A DNA stretch of 54,580 nt from an uncultured Caldisericota bacterium (GCA_903871855.1 CAIQIK010000004.1:1-54580); one strand, 5' to 3'. Positions 1-11,070 are shown, counted from the stretch's first letter. Program-made: numbers and translations. Notes: a model not told the origin generated them from the letters alone.

Positions 1-638
1 ATCTCCGTCCATCCCGTACAGCGGTCCGTGACGGTGAGGGTGTAACAGTGATCTCCGGTTGCCTTTCCTCCATCATGACTCACCAAGTCCACCTCCACCT
101 GTCCCGGAGCAGCAGCCGAGAGTTCCCGGAAGGAGATCATGGGAATGAGTCTCAGCAGGCTTCCTGGTTTTGTCCGGGGAGCATGCCTTCGGTTGTTCCC
201 CTTGGCTTTCTCTCCCCGCAGCAGTCGGTCCATCGTGGCAGACCCCATCCTCAGGAGGGCACCATGCAGGGGATCCGGGAGGGTGGTCCCGGATCTCTCC
301 AGGGCACGCAGGAGCTCGGGAAGTGCTGCCTGTAGTCGCTTGCCACAGAGTTCTCCAGCAAGGTGATACATCCAGACAAGAGCCTCCACGACAGCAGGAC
401 CGTACACATGCTTCCGCTGTCTGGGCCAGGGAGAAGGTCTGGTAGGAATGAGGGTCACCTCTCCCAGGATCACTCGCTTGGCATACCTCCGGAGCAGGTA
501 GGCTGCATAGGGAGGACTGTACCCTGTGGTAGCACAGAACTCGTGCAGCATGATTCCCTTGTCCTTCTTCCGGGCACGGAGGTACCGCAGAGCAACCTCT
601 CTTCCAACATGCTGTTTCTCCTGCATGGATAACGCCAT
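1..638 (-). mobile_element. ISNCY-like transposase, 5' part, runs off left edge
   Basis: Reading the minus strand from an ATG at 638 gives 212 uninterrupted residues that continue past the window edge. The N-terminal part is a helical DNA-binding region (motif EFCATTGYSPPYAAYLL near residue 33). It ends in the sequence VEVDLVSHDGG followed by a hydrophobic strand, which matches the first-aspartate block of an integrase-type DDE catalytic domain. The start is preceded by AAAGGAGCAGCATC, a good ribosome-binding site. The protein is homologous to the broken copy at 53911-54543: both share the FCxxTGY helix and the DLVxHDGG block. The copy looks intact as far as it can be seen. Family assignment to ISNCY is from the overall pattern; terminal repeats cannot be checked because the element is cut by the window. 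Confidence 0.8.
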
Positions 639-703
639 GATGCTGCTCCTTTCCCCCCTGTTCACACAAGGATGTCAGCAGCATGGTTACCTCCTCTCGT
701 TTC

Positions 704-761
704 ACGATGATTTCTTCGTGATGCAACGAAGAGAGTTCGCGATGATTTAACGTGATGCAAC
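704..761. repeat. Two direct repeats upstream of the IS gene
   Basis: CGATGATTT and CGTGATGCAAC occur twice in the same order, at about 705-727 and 740-761, separated by 2-3 nt within each copy. They lie between the transposase start and the DUF948 promoter. They could be part of the IS end (transposase-binding subrepeats) or an operator; the sequence does not decide. Confidence 0.5.
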
Positions 762-768
762 TCGCGGC

Positions 769-797
769 TGTGACATGAGCCCATGCTGCGCTATACT
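769..797 (+). promoter_or_regulatory. Putative sigma70 promoter for the DUF948 gene
   Basis: TGTGAC (769-774) and TATACT (792-797) are separated by 17 nt, and the DUF948 start follows 35 nt downstream with its own AGGAGG. The -10 is strong, the -35 mediocre. Confidence 0.45.
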
Positions 798-832
798 AAA
801 AAACGCGCCGGTTGGCGCTGAGGAGGTAGTAC

Positions 833-1237
833 ATGGACCCGTTGTGGGTACTCGTCATATTGATCGGTGGCGCATCGTTGTGTGTTGCGGGAGCTTTCAT
901 CTTCATAGCTATCAAGGTAGCGAGCGTTGCACGTGAGGTTGCTCCCGAGGTGACTGAGATGAAGAAACAGCTGACTGCCGCCAGCCTCGAGATTACCAAA
1001 GTCTCTGAAGCCGTCCAGTTCGCTGAAGCGCAGTTCAACCATCTTGCCGAGAGGGCCTCCACAGCTTCCCGTCGAGCAACGAAGGTGGTTGGCGCGATTC
1101 CGCGTGTCATTCACAAGGTCCGCGATGCCAATGTCAGGGCGGAGGCAACCGTTCGCGCCGTTGGGATCGTTGCTGCCAGAACGATCAAGGCTGCCCGCGA
1201 GCGGTCCTTGTCTTCCCAGGGTGTCACGCTGAAATAG
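833..1237 (+). CDS. DUF948-like membrane-anchored protein
   Basis: A 134-residue protein with one N-terminal transmembrane helix (about residues 4-27, WVLVILIGGASLCVAGAFIF) followed by a long alanine- and glutamate-rich helical segment typical of DUF948 proteins, small membrane-tethered coiled-coil proteins of unknown role often linked to the cell envelope or general stress. The start is fixed by GAGGAGGTAGTAC directly upstream and by a promoter-like pair at 769-797. It stands alone: the diguanylate cyclase begins about 200 nt downstream. The C-terminal 40 residues are basic (ARTIKAARERS). Family call is by architecture, so moderately sure. Confidence 0.75.
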   Translation: MDPLWVLVILIGGASLCVAGAFIFIAIKVASVAREVAPEVTEMKKQLTAASLEITKVSEAVQFAEAQFNHLAERASTASRRATKVVGAIPRVIHKVRDANVRAEATVRAVGIVAARTIKAARERSLSSQGVTLK

Positions 1238-1443
1238 GCTCCCTGTCTCGTAGTGCAAGTGAGTGGTTCCTGTGGTACAGAATGTTCCGGGGCGTGCGTG
1301 GGTATCTTGCAGTGTTCGCAAAGACGCAGGAGTAATGGCGTGGCCCGGGTGTCCGTTTGGGCAATGCTTGAATTCCCGAAAGTCGTTTGCAGACAGGCAA
1401 GGTTGTTGCAGTCAGACTGGCGACAACTACAATAGGTCTACAC

Positions 1444-2922
1444 ATGAACAATACCATGCTGATCCGGACCGATGAACTGGAACGGATACTGCTGGAAACG
1501 GCGCCGCGAAAGGCCGTCCAGCGGGCTGTGGACCTCATTGCCCAGTCGATACCATCGTGCTCGGTGACGGTCATGGGCGTGGACATTGATCATCGTGTGC
1601 ATTTCGACACTGCCAATGGCATTCCGTGGAGTTTGCTTCGAAAGGTCGAGGCCAGCTTCAACCTGGAACTGCCGGCGAACATCGTGGGCATCATCCGTGA
1701 CCGGGAGACGTGCTTCATCGAGGATGTCAGCGCGTATCCCGACTGGAGGAGGCCGGCCAACTGTTTTGTCAGCTATGTTGGCTTTCCTATTGTTATTGAC
1801 CGGCGTGTGGTCAGCATCATTAACGTGCAGACGTCACGCCAAAGGCTGAAGCCCGAGGAAGTCGACGCCCTGCGGCCCCTGATCGGCCTCATCAGCCTGA
1901 TTATCGCGCGCTACCTGGAGGAACAGCAGTCTGCAAACCGCGAGAACTTCCTAGCCCTGCTGCACGAGACGACCCTTGAGGGCGTTCGCGCGGCGAGCAC
2001 GATGGAATTCATGAATGCAGTTGTGGGGCACATCGCACGGCGCCTTGGCTACCAGTATATCGCGCTTTTCCTGTACGACGACGAGACAGAATCCCTCATC
2101 CTGCGGGCGCAGAAGGGATACACGAGCGACGAGAGTGGGCTTGCATTGTCCGTCCACGATCGCGTAGGCGCAGTCGCACGAGCGTTCCGTCTACGGCATA
2201 CGGTCAATGTCTCCGATGCGCGTACCTCCTCGATCCACCTGCACGGTATGCCAAGTGGGCGCTCTGACTTGGCTCTCCCATTGATGGCGGGAGGCAAGGT
2301 TGTCGGTGTCCTGAACCTCGAGAGTAAGAAGGCCGGCGCATTCTCCCGCGAGGACGTCCGCAATCTGACGCCGCTGGCGGCTGCTCTCGGCCTGATGCTT
2401 GCCAGCATGCAAACCAAGCAGCTACTGCGTGACCAGGCCCTGCTGGACGGCCTTACGGGAGCACATAACCGACACGCCATGGACGAGATCGTTGCGGAGG
2501 AACTTGAACGGGCCCGGCGGCACGGTCACGACTTGTCGTTTGTCATGCTGGATGTCGACGAGTTCAAATCCATCAACGACCGGCTCGGTCACGCCGAAGG
2601 TGACCGGGTTCTCGAGACTCTGGTCACTGTGCTGCGGAAGTCTCTGCGCGCCATGGACAAGGTCATCCGGTATGGCGGGGATGAGTTTCTTCTCGTCCTG
2701 CCCGGGTCCTCACAGCAGGAGACCGAGCTTATGCTCGAACGACTGCGCACGAGCATCGAGACGCAGGTCCTGACAGAGATGGGAGGAGTGCATTGTTCCG
2801 TAGGTATCGCGACGGTGAAGGGCGACACCGAGAGAGGGGATTTGGTGCAGCTTGCAGATAAGCGCATGTACCAGGCTAAGGCCACGCACCGCGCCCAACT
2901 CGGGGAAGCCCCGGGCTGCTGA
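1444..2922 (+). CDS. Diguanylate cyclase with two GAF domains (GAF-GAF-GGDEF)
   Basis: Likely synthesises cyclic di-GMP from two GTP in the cytoplasm under control of two GAF sensor domains. The N-terminal two thirds carry tandem GAF-like regions (about residues 10-170 and 180-325; motifs SYVGFPIVID and LALPLMAGGKVVGVLNLES). The C-terminal GGDEF domain starts at DGLTGAHNRHAMDE and has the intact active site RYGGDEF (residues 409-415). An inhibitory I-site RAMD lies five residues upstream, so product inhibition is expected. There are no membrane segments. I chose the ATG at 1444; a TTG at 1387 would add 19 residues of poor quality. No strong ribosome-binding site is visible for either. The GNAT gene follows closely on the same strand and may be co-transcribed. 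The GAF ligands are unknown. Confidence 0.93.
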   Translation: MNNTMLIRTDELERILLETAPRKAVQRAVDLIAQSIPSCSVTVMGVDIDHRVHFDTANGIPWSLLRKVEASFNLELPANIVGIIRDRETCFIEDVSAYPDWRRPANCFVSYVGFPIVIDRRVVSIINVQTSRQRLKPEEVDALRPLIGLISLIIARYLEEQQSANRENFLALLHETTLEGVRAASTMEFMNAVVGHIARRLGYQYIALFLYDDETESLILRAQKGYTSDESGLALSVHDRVGAVARAFRLRHTVNVSDARTSSIHLHGMPSGRSDLALPLMAGGKVVGVLNLESKKAGAFSREDVRNLTPLAAALGLMLASMQTKQLLRDQALLDGLTGAHNRHAMDEIVAEELERARRHGHDLSFVMLDVDEFKSINDRLGHAEGDRVLETLVTVLRKSLRAMDKVIRYGGDEFLLVLPGSSQQETELMLERLRTSIETQVLTEMGGVHCSVGIATVKGDTERGDLVQLADKRMYQAKATHRAQLGEAPGC

Positions 2923-2968
2923 GGCGACCGCGGCTAAGCGGGAACACGTACTAGAGGGGAGAGGAAGC

Positions 2969-3532
2969 ATGGACATCTTGCCACACGTGATAGAAGGGAA
3001 GAACATTTTCTTGGCGCCTGAACGACACGACAATGTTCCGCTGTACTGGAAATGGGCCAACGATCGTGAGGTAACGCGCTTGACGCAAGGGTATGGCAGA
3101 GCCCCCAGTCTCGAAGCGATGGAGGCCTCCTACGACAAATCCGCCGTGGCGGACGATGTCCGGCGGTTTGGCATTCATCTGATGTCAACCGGCGACCTTA
3201 TCGGGAGGTGTGTGCTCAAAAACCTCAACCTCATCGTGGGGAGGGGAGAAGTGAGCATTCTCATTGGAGATGAGAAACACCGTGGTCACGGGTACGGCAC
3301 CGAAGCGATGCGGCTCCTGTGCACGGTAGGGTTTGACATGTTGGAGCTGCACACGATCTTTCTGACCGTGCTCGCCTGTAACCCACATGCGGTGGCTTCA
3401 TACCGCAAGGTTGGCTTCAAGGACGCTGGCCGTCTGCGCGAGGCGAGCGCCCGCGATGGGAAGCGCGTCGACATTCTCTACATGGACCTGCTGCGCGGGG
3501 ATATAGTACCAGACACCGCATCTGGCACCTGA
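2969..3532 (+). CDS. GNAT N-acetyltransferase, RimJ/RimL type
   Basis: A 187-residue acetyl-CoA-dependent acetyltransferase of the Acetyltransf_3 (RimJ/RimL/SpeG-like) class. The fold is visible as the N-terminal LAPERHDNVPLYWKWANDRE, the mid-domain strand GEVSILIGDEKHRGHGYGTEA, where RGHGYGT is the acetyl-CoA pyrophosphate-binding loop, and the C-terminal NPHAVASYRKVGFKDAGRLR. ATG 2969 is preceded by GGGGAGAGGAAGC; an earlier in-frame start would overlap the diguanylate cyclase heavily and is unlikely. The substrate (protein N-terminus, amino acid, antibiotic or polyamine) cannot be told. It begins 46 nt after the diguanylate cyclase and probably shares its transcript. Confidence 0.88.
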   Translation: MDILPHVIEGKNIFLAPERHDNVPLYWKWANDREVTRLTQGYGRAPSLEAMEASYDKSAVADDVRRFGIHLMSTGDLIGRCVLKNLNLIVGRGEVSILIGDEKHRGHGYGTEAMRLLCTVGFDMLELHTIFLTVLACNPHAVASYRKVGFKDAGRLREASARDGKRVDILYMDLLRGDIVPDTASGT

Positions 3533-3553
3533 CACCAGAGCGGCGGCCAGTCG

Positions 3554-5383
3554 CTACAGTTCCCGCACTGTGCGGACAATAGCTGCAGCGTCGATGCCTT
3601 CGTAGGCCAACAGCTCTTCTGGCTTGCCGCTCATCGGCAGCTTGCAGACTGCAAGTGAGAATACCGGGGTTGCGGTGTCAGAGAGTGCTGCGGCCACGGC
3701 TTCGCCGATGCCGCCCTCGGCGTAGTGATCCTCGATCGTGATGACCGCTGCGGTCTCGGCGGCTGCCTTGTGCAGCGTCGCCATGTCCAGCGGCTTGATG
3801 CTGTAGAGGTCAATCACCCGGGCGTGAATTCCTGTGGCAGCCAGCGTGTCTGCCGCCGTGAGGGCTTCATGGAGGGTGATCCCCGCGCTCATCAGGGTCA
3901 CCCTGTCGTCGTCACTGTGACGAAGGGTTTTACTCCCCCCGATGGAAAACTCTTCTCCCGTCTTGTAGAGACGAGGAAGGACCTGCCGGGTCGTTCGCAT
4001 GTAACAGATGCCTTTGTGATCGGCCATCTGCCTGACGAGCGCTGCCGTAGCGGTGTCATCGGCTGGGTACAGCACGACACTGCCGACCAGCGTGCGGAAC
4101 AGGGCGATGTCTTCCAGCCCCATCTGTGAGGGACCGTCGGGCCCGATGGCAACGCCGACGTGAGAACCCACGAACTTGATGTTGGCCCGATCCATAGCGT
4201 ACTGCGCCATGCGGACCTGATCGAATGCCCGGGAGAAGAAAGCTGCAAACGTCGAGACAAAGGGAATCCTGCCCCGCGTGCTGAATCCTAGTGCCGCAGA
4301 GACCATGTTCTGCTCGGCGATGTACATCTCAAAAAACCGTTCAGGATAGACGCCTCGGAAAGTGACGGCAAACGTCGAGTTGCTGACCTCAGCGTCCAGC
4401 ACCACCATCTCGGGGTGTGTCGGTGCGATGTCCACGAGAGCGCGCCCATAGGCTTCACGCGGTGACAGCGCTTTGGTGCTCGCCGACTGATTGGCCGGTG
4501 CAGGAGCCCATACCGCCGGGGCTGCCTGGACTGGTGGTTCGATGGTGCCATGGAGGTTCAGATCGATCGGTCCCAGTTCGAGGACCGCACGGTCAAACTC
4601 CTCGTGGTTCAGCGCCCTGCCGTACCACCCCTCCTTGTTCTCGAGAAACGAGACACCCTTGCCCTTGACAGTCCGGGCGATGACGACCGTAGGGCGGCCG
4701 CAGGCGTGGTCAATCTCACCATAGGCTGCCTGGGCTGCGTCGACGTCGTGTCCGTCCTCGAGGACGATCGTGTGCCAGCCGAAGGCGGCGAAGCGCGCTT
4801 CGTACGTTTCCAGGTCCCAGTCCAGCATCGTTTCGCCACGTTGACCCAGGCGGTTGACGTCCAGGATGCCTACCAGGTTGTCCAATTGGTAGTGTGACGC
4901 CAGCTCCGCAGCTTCCCAGACCGAGCCTTCGGCGACTTCGCTGTCGCCCATGAGCACATAGGTGTTGTATGGCAACTTGTCGACGTAGCGGCCGTTCATG
5001 GCGATGCCGACGCCGATGCCCAGTCCCTGGCCGAGCGACCCGGTCGCTGCTTCCGCGTAGGCGAAACGTGGGGTCGGATGGCCCTCGAGGGGTGAGCTCA
5101 TTGTGCGATACGTGAGCAATTCCTCCTGCGACAGGACGCCGGCAGCCGCATACAACGCGTAGAACAGTGGCGAGGCGTGCCCCTTGGAGAAGATAATACG
5201 GTCGTTACATGGGTTCTGTGGATGGCCCAGGTCGAATCGGAATGTGCCGCCAAAGAACAGACTGGTCAAGAGATCGGTTGCGGACAGCGAGGACGTCGGA
5301 TGGCCGGATCCTGCTTCCGTCGACATGTGCAGGATGTCATAACGGACTCGCAATGCAAGCTTCGTAAGTGTCGGTGTCTCCAT
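3554..5383 (-). CDS. tkt: Transketolase, full-length single chain
   Basis: Moves two-carbon ketol units between sugar phosphates in the pentose phosphate pathway, with thiamine diphosphate as cofactor. At 609 residues it is a complete single-chain enzyme, not the split N/C pair seen in many anaerobes. The N-terminal domain has SAGSGHPTSS-like EAGSGHPTSS, the diphosphate-binding GDSEVAEGSVWEA (about residue 145) and NRLGQ. The pyrimidine-binding domain has the catalytic glutamate in MYIAEQNMVSAALG, then FVSTFAAFFSRAFDQ and GPDGPSQMGLED. These match the animal-type (short) transketolase more than the long E. coli type. ThDP motif reads GDS where most have GDG. ATG 5383 is preceded by GGGAGGCAGCA and is preferred over an ATG eight codons upstream. 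The gene stands alone, 150 nt upstream of the ATPase stop on the same strand. Confidence 0.95.
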   Translation of the reverse strand: METPTLTKLALRVRYDILHMSTEAGSGHPTSSLSATDLLTSLFFGGTFRFDLGHPQNPCNDRIIFSKGHASPLFYALYAAAGVLSQEELLTYRTMSSPLEGHPTPRFAYAEAATGSLGQGLGIGVGIAMNGRYVDKLPYNTYVLMGDSEVAEGSVWEAAELASHYQLDNLVGILDVNRLGQRGETMLDWDLETYEARFAAFGWHTIVLEDGHDVDAAQAAYGEIDHACGRPTVVIARTVKGKGVSFLENKEGWYGRALNHEEFDRAVLELGPIDLNLHGTIEPPVQAAPAVWAPAPANQSASTKALSPREAYGRALVDIAPTHPEMVVLDAEVSNSTFAVTFRGVYPERFFEMYIAEQNMVSAALGFSTRGRIPFVSTFAAFFSRAFDQVRMAQYAMDRANIKFVGSHVGVAIGPDGPSQMGLEDIALFRTLVGSVVLYPADDTATAALVRQMADHKGICYMRTTRQVLPRLYKTGEEFSIGGSKTLRHSDDDRVTLMSAGITLHEALTAADTLAATGIHARVIDLYSIKPLDMATLHKAAAETAAVITIEDHYAEGGIGEAVAAALSDTATPVFSLAVCKLPMSGKPEELLAYEGIDAAAIVRTVREL

Positions 5384-5481
5384 TGCTGCCTCCCAATGTG
5401 CAATCATCTACCATCTATTCTGTGCGGACCAGGAGCTCATGCAACAGCGTCGATGGACTTCCCCCCTGACGCGGATAGAAC

Positions 5482-5511
5482 GACAGCGCAGAGAGATCTC
5501 TCTGCGCTGTC
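5482..5511 (-). terminator. Perfect 30-bp palindrome, likely terminator of the ATPase gene
   Basis: GACAGCGCAGAGAGA is followed directly by its exact reverse complement, giving 15-bp arms with no spacer, 27 nt after the stop of the P-type ATPase on the minus strand. The T-tract on the minus side is weak (GTTCT). It may also insulate the transketolase from the upstream gene. Confidence 0.55.
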
Positions 5512-5538
5512 TTATATCGACACGACCTTCTTGCTGAA

Positions 5539-8103
<2,565 letters not shown>

Positions 8104-8357
8104 GACAGAAACCTCCGTACTAATGGTGTGGTGGGTTCCTGACCTTGACAAGCATTGACTCTGGCAAGCCCTACGTCCAGCTGCGGTTGTGCAGTGACTG
8201 GCAGGCGACCTGTCGGGAACATCATCATGCTAAGGCCAAAGTCCGACGGCGTCAAGGAGGTGGCAGGACACGGCGGCGAATGGGATGAATGCCTGCTCCA
8301 CAGGCGGCGTCATCGCCAACCGTGAAGAGTCCCTCCAGACACGGGATGGTCGGGTCG

Positions 8358-9167
8358 CTACCTCTGCAGGGTGGGACGAGTGTATGCGACCCTGAAGCCA
8401 AGCCTCTCCAGGTTGCGATGAGAGACGCTCCCCGGTCTTGCCAGCACGGAGGCGATCGTACAGCCGGCTGAAGATGCTGCCTTCAGGCGCGTGACGATGA
8501 GAGCATTCTGGATGCCTCGTCCGCGGAACGGTAACCTTGTGCTGGAGGAGAAGAGGGTTGCCAGGTGGTCACGCAGGACCATGGCTCCTCCACCGGCAGG
8601 CTCTCCCCCAATCGTAGCCAGGTAACAGACGACGCCGGGGCTGTGTGCGGCGGCGCGCGCAAGGATGACATTGGCGTCCGACTCGTCGAGCCCATCGGTC
8701 GCCGCGAAACCGGAAGCCACTGCCTGTGCCCATGCCTCGGTCTCATGAGCTGTGATCGTGCGGACCTCGACGCCGAACGGCACGGCAGGCAGGGGATCCT
8801 GGGACGGCAGGTCCATGGACAGCACATCGAGGAACCGGATAACATGGTAGCCGCGTTCTGCTGCAAGCTCCAGCAGGGAGGGGTCGGTCAGGGGACAGAG
8901 ATCCAGCTGCGCCGGCACCTCGTGATCGGCGAAGAAGCGTTCAATTTCCTGCATCTGACCGGCGGTGACCGGTGTGTGCAGTCCCATTCCAGCAGCTCTG
9001 TTGACAGGGAGATCCGGAGCCGTGTAGACGCAGACGCCGTCGCCGATTCGTTCTGTGGTGGCCGACGGTCTCAAGCCCAGTCGCTTGAGTGTTTCGGCGT
9101 AGCCCACCAGTTCCAGGGTCCAGGCACCTTCCAGCTGAGCGGCAACATCTCGGTCGACGAACGGCAT
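8358..9167 (-). CDS. GNAT acetyltransferase with N-terminal extension
   Basis: A 269-residue protein. Its C-terminal half is a GNAT domain (about residues 145-265): GGGAMVLRDHLATLFSSSTR, then the acetyl-CoA loop FRGRGIQNALI, then SHRNLERLGFRVAYTRP. The first 140 residues form a separate alpha/beta region (DLPVNRAAGMGL, ERFFADHEVPAQLDLCPL) seen in the tandem-type GNAT proteins, where the N-terminal lobe is often a degenerate second GNAT fold. ATG 9167 has AATGGAGGTCATC upstream. A promoter-like pair with an overlapping palindrome lies at 9227-9256. Substrate unknown. It is flanked by 254 nt without a gene downstream. Confidence 0.82.
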   Translation of the reverse strand: MPFVDRDVAAQLEGAWTLELVGYAETLKRLGLRPSATTERIGDGVCVYTAPDLPVNRAAGMGLHTPVTAGQMQEIERFFADHEVPAQLDLCPLTDPSLLELAAERGYHVIRFLDVLSMDLPSQDPLPAVPFGVEVRTITAHETEAWAQAVASGFAATDGLDESDANVILARAAAHSPGVVCYLATIGGEPAGGGAMVLRDHLATLFSSSTRLPFRGRGIQNALIVTRLKAASSAGCTIASVLARPGSVSHRNLERLGFRVAYTRPTLQR

Positions 9168-9226
9168 GATGACCTCCATTCTCTGTAGCCCGGCCAACGA
9201 GAACCAACGCTCCGTTGCCGAGGCTG

Positions 9227-9256
9227 ACAATATTCACCCCTCGTCAACGTTGACAA
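9227..9256 (-). promoter_or_regulatory. Putative promoter with overlapping operator palindrome
   Basis: On the minus strand TTGTCA (9256-9251), 18 nt, TATTGT (9232-9227), about 60 nt upstream of the GNAT start. The 12-bp perfect palindrome GTCAACGTTGAC (9243-9254) overlaps the -35, as a repressor site would. Confidence 0.4.
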
Positions 9257-9375
9257 GGGTCAGACGTCTCGCTGCTTTGTGTTCTTCCACAAGTATAGGA
9301 AGGTTGAGTCGTCCAGCAAATGGCAATCGGGTGGGGTCTACCTCGACAGTCTGCTGCAGCCGGGCGATGTCCGCG

Positions 9376-9540
9376 CTATTCTCGCACCGCCTTGAGGCTG
9401 ACCGCCATTTGCACGCTGAACACCTTGCGGCGGGCTGCCCTGAGTGAGACCAGGTACGTTGCCAGCATGATGACGGCACAGACCGCGATCGACAGAGGCG
9501 AGAGCCGTATCTCCTCGCTGTCTGTTGCGCCGTTTGCCCA
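9376..9540 (-). pseudogene. Possible remnant of an ABC-transporter permease C-terminus
   Basis: A 54-codon open frame on the minus strand, just after a stop at 9541-9543, ends with a hydrophobic helix (IAVCAVIMLATYLVSLRAAR) followed by a basic segment and an SLKAVRE end. That layout, a final helix then an AARR and L(K/R)xVRE tail, is what the last helix of MacB/FtsX-type permeases looks like. There is no start codon or ribosome-binding site, and the frame upstream is closed. The stretch 9257-9750 otherwise holds no supportable gene. Assignment rests on one short segment. Confidence 0.3.
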
Positions 9541-9750
9541 TCATGCGGTCACCCACCAGTCGGTCAGTAGTGTCCTCAGGCATGTACTGCTGTCAAGTCG
9601 CATCGGGCTGGCGTCCCGCAGAGCTGCTGCTACAATAAACGTGTGCTGCCCGGCGCGACATCACGGCCGTTTCGATGGTCGAGAGCTTGGCCGTGGTCGC
9701 GGGAGTGCTTGTCGATTGTAGTTCACTGAGCATGGACGAAGGGAGTTGCC

Positions 9751-10866
9751 ATGGCGAAGGTACTTGTCAGCATGAATGCGTTTAAGGGAAGCATTTCCAC
9801 GAAGACAGCCACTGATGCCGTGGCTCTAGCGTTCGAGGGAGCTGGGTTTCAGGTCGAGAAGGTCTACCTCGCCGACGGCGGTGACGGCACCACTGATGTT
9901 GCGGCAGCGCTTGGCGGGCGCGTCGAATTCGTGAGCACCTTTGATCCCCTGATGCGCCCCATCGAGGCTCCCGTAGTATGGCTGGGCCAGACAGCAGTCA
10001 TTGAGATGGCAAAAGCGTCCGGATGGGCGCTGATTGCCACTGAAGAACGGAATCCCATGCTGACGACCACATGGGGGACAGGCTTGCTTATTAGACATGC
10101 CCTGGAGCACCGTGCGGACCGCATCATCCTGGGCGTCGGCGGATCCGCCACGGTGGACGGTGGACTCGGTATGCTGGCCGCACTGGGTTTCAGCATCACC
10201 GACGAGGTCGGGAACGCCTCATGGCGGGGCGGAGAGGGACTGTCCCGGCTGGCTCGCGTCGCGGCAAACCCATCGGCGAAGCAGGCCAGGCTGGTGGTCG
10301 CCAGCGATGTGACCAATCCTCTCCTCGGCCCGACAGGAGCTGCTCCGGTGTTCGGTCCGCAGAAGGGGGCGACGCCGGACATGGTGACACTGCTGGAGAA
10401 GGGCCTGGAACGACTGGCTGACATTACGCTCCAGACGACGGGTGTGCGGCTGCACGATATGCCAGGGGCGGGTGCTGCCGGAGGTGTCGGCGGCGCAGCC
10501 GTCGCATGGCTGGGCGGTCACCTGGAGCCGGGCGCTGAACTCTTCATGGACCTGGAGAACTTCGACACGCGGGCTGCGGGATGTGCCATACTTGTAACAG
10601 GGGAGGGGAGTATTGATGCTCAGACAGTGTATGGCAAGGCCCCGATCCGTGTGGCGCGGCGGTTCCACAAGGCTTCACCGGAGGGGTTGACCGTGGCTAT
10701 CGCAGGGGCTGTGCGCGATCGGGCACAGGTCCGCGATGCTGGCATCGATGTCTTTGTCACGACCCTTGATCGCCCCATGAGTGAACGTGAAGCCATGGAA
10801 AACGGCCAAGTCCTGCTGATGCAGGCGGCAGCTGAACTGGCGCATCTCCTGTCACTGAAACCATGA
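9751..10866 (+). CDS. glxK: Glycerate kinase
   Basis: Phosphorylates D-glycerate with ATP, feeding glycerate from glyoxylate or serine/glycine metabolism into lower glycolysis. The 371 residues match the full length of the GlxK/GarK family. Visible family marks: the N-terminal SMNAFKGSISTKTATDAV, the glycine-rich YLADGGDGTTD (about 41-51), GVGGSATVDGGLGMLAALG (about 128), and near the end GEGSIDAQTVYGKAP with the conserved D-A-Q-T-x-x-G-K-x-P block. ATG 9751 follows GAAGGGAGTTGCC. Whether the product is 2- or 3-phosphoglycerate cannot be read; this family usually gives 2-phosphoglycerate. The peroxiredoxin stub starts 51 nt after its stop. Confidence 0.94.
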   Translation: MAKVLVSMNAFKGSISTKTATDAVALAFEGAGFQVEKVYLADGGDGTTDVAAALGGRVEFVSTFDPLMRPIEAPVVWLGQTAVIEMAKASGWALIATEERNPMLTTTWGTGLLIRHALEHRADRIILGVGGSATVDGGLGMLAALGFSITDEVGNASWRGGEGLSRLARVAANPSAKQARLVVASDVTNPLLGPTGAAPVFGPQKGATPDMVTLLEKGLERLADITLQTTGVRLHDMPGAGAAGGVGGAAVAWLGGHLEPGAELFMDLENFDTRAAGCAILVTGEGSIDAQTVYGKAPIRVARRFHKASPEGLTVAIAGAVRDRAQVRDAGIDVFVTTLDRPMSEREAMENGQVLLMQAAAELAHLLSLKP

Positions 10867-10917
10867 TGCCTCAGCATTCTGCGATATACTGAGGATACTC
10901 TTGATCTGGAGGTACAG

Positions 10918-11070
10918 ATGAAAACAGTCGACGATATGTTCCCGCCCTTCGAACTGCGGGACCAGAACGGCTCCACGGCACAAGGCTCCGACCTGCTGGG
11001 TCATTGGGCGATCTTCTACTGCTGCCCCAACAACATGGCGTCGGGATGCTCGCAGGAGGCGCTGTCATGA
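10918..11070 (+). pseudogene. Truncated peroxiredoxin (BCP/AhpC-TSA N-terminus)
   Basis: A 50-codon frame with a good ribosome-binding site (TGGAGGTACAG). MFPPFELRDQNGSTAQGSDL matches the start of Bcp-type peroxiredoxins, followed by WAIFYCCPNNMASGC, which aligns with the PxxxTxxC active-site block. The peroxidatic Cys position is kept but the conserved Thr is Ala. The frame stops six codons later, where an intact enzyme would run another 100 residues with the catalytic Arg and resolving Cys. The stop overlaps the start of the 2TM gene (ATGA, 11067-11070), so the stub may survive as a translational leader for that gene. Confidence 0.6.

Noticed and set aside
73-726. 217-codon minus-strand frame at the left edge
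   Set aside because: It is a shadow in another frame of the transposase that starts at 638.
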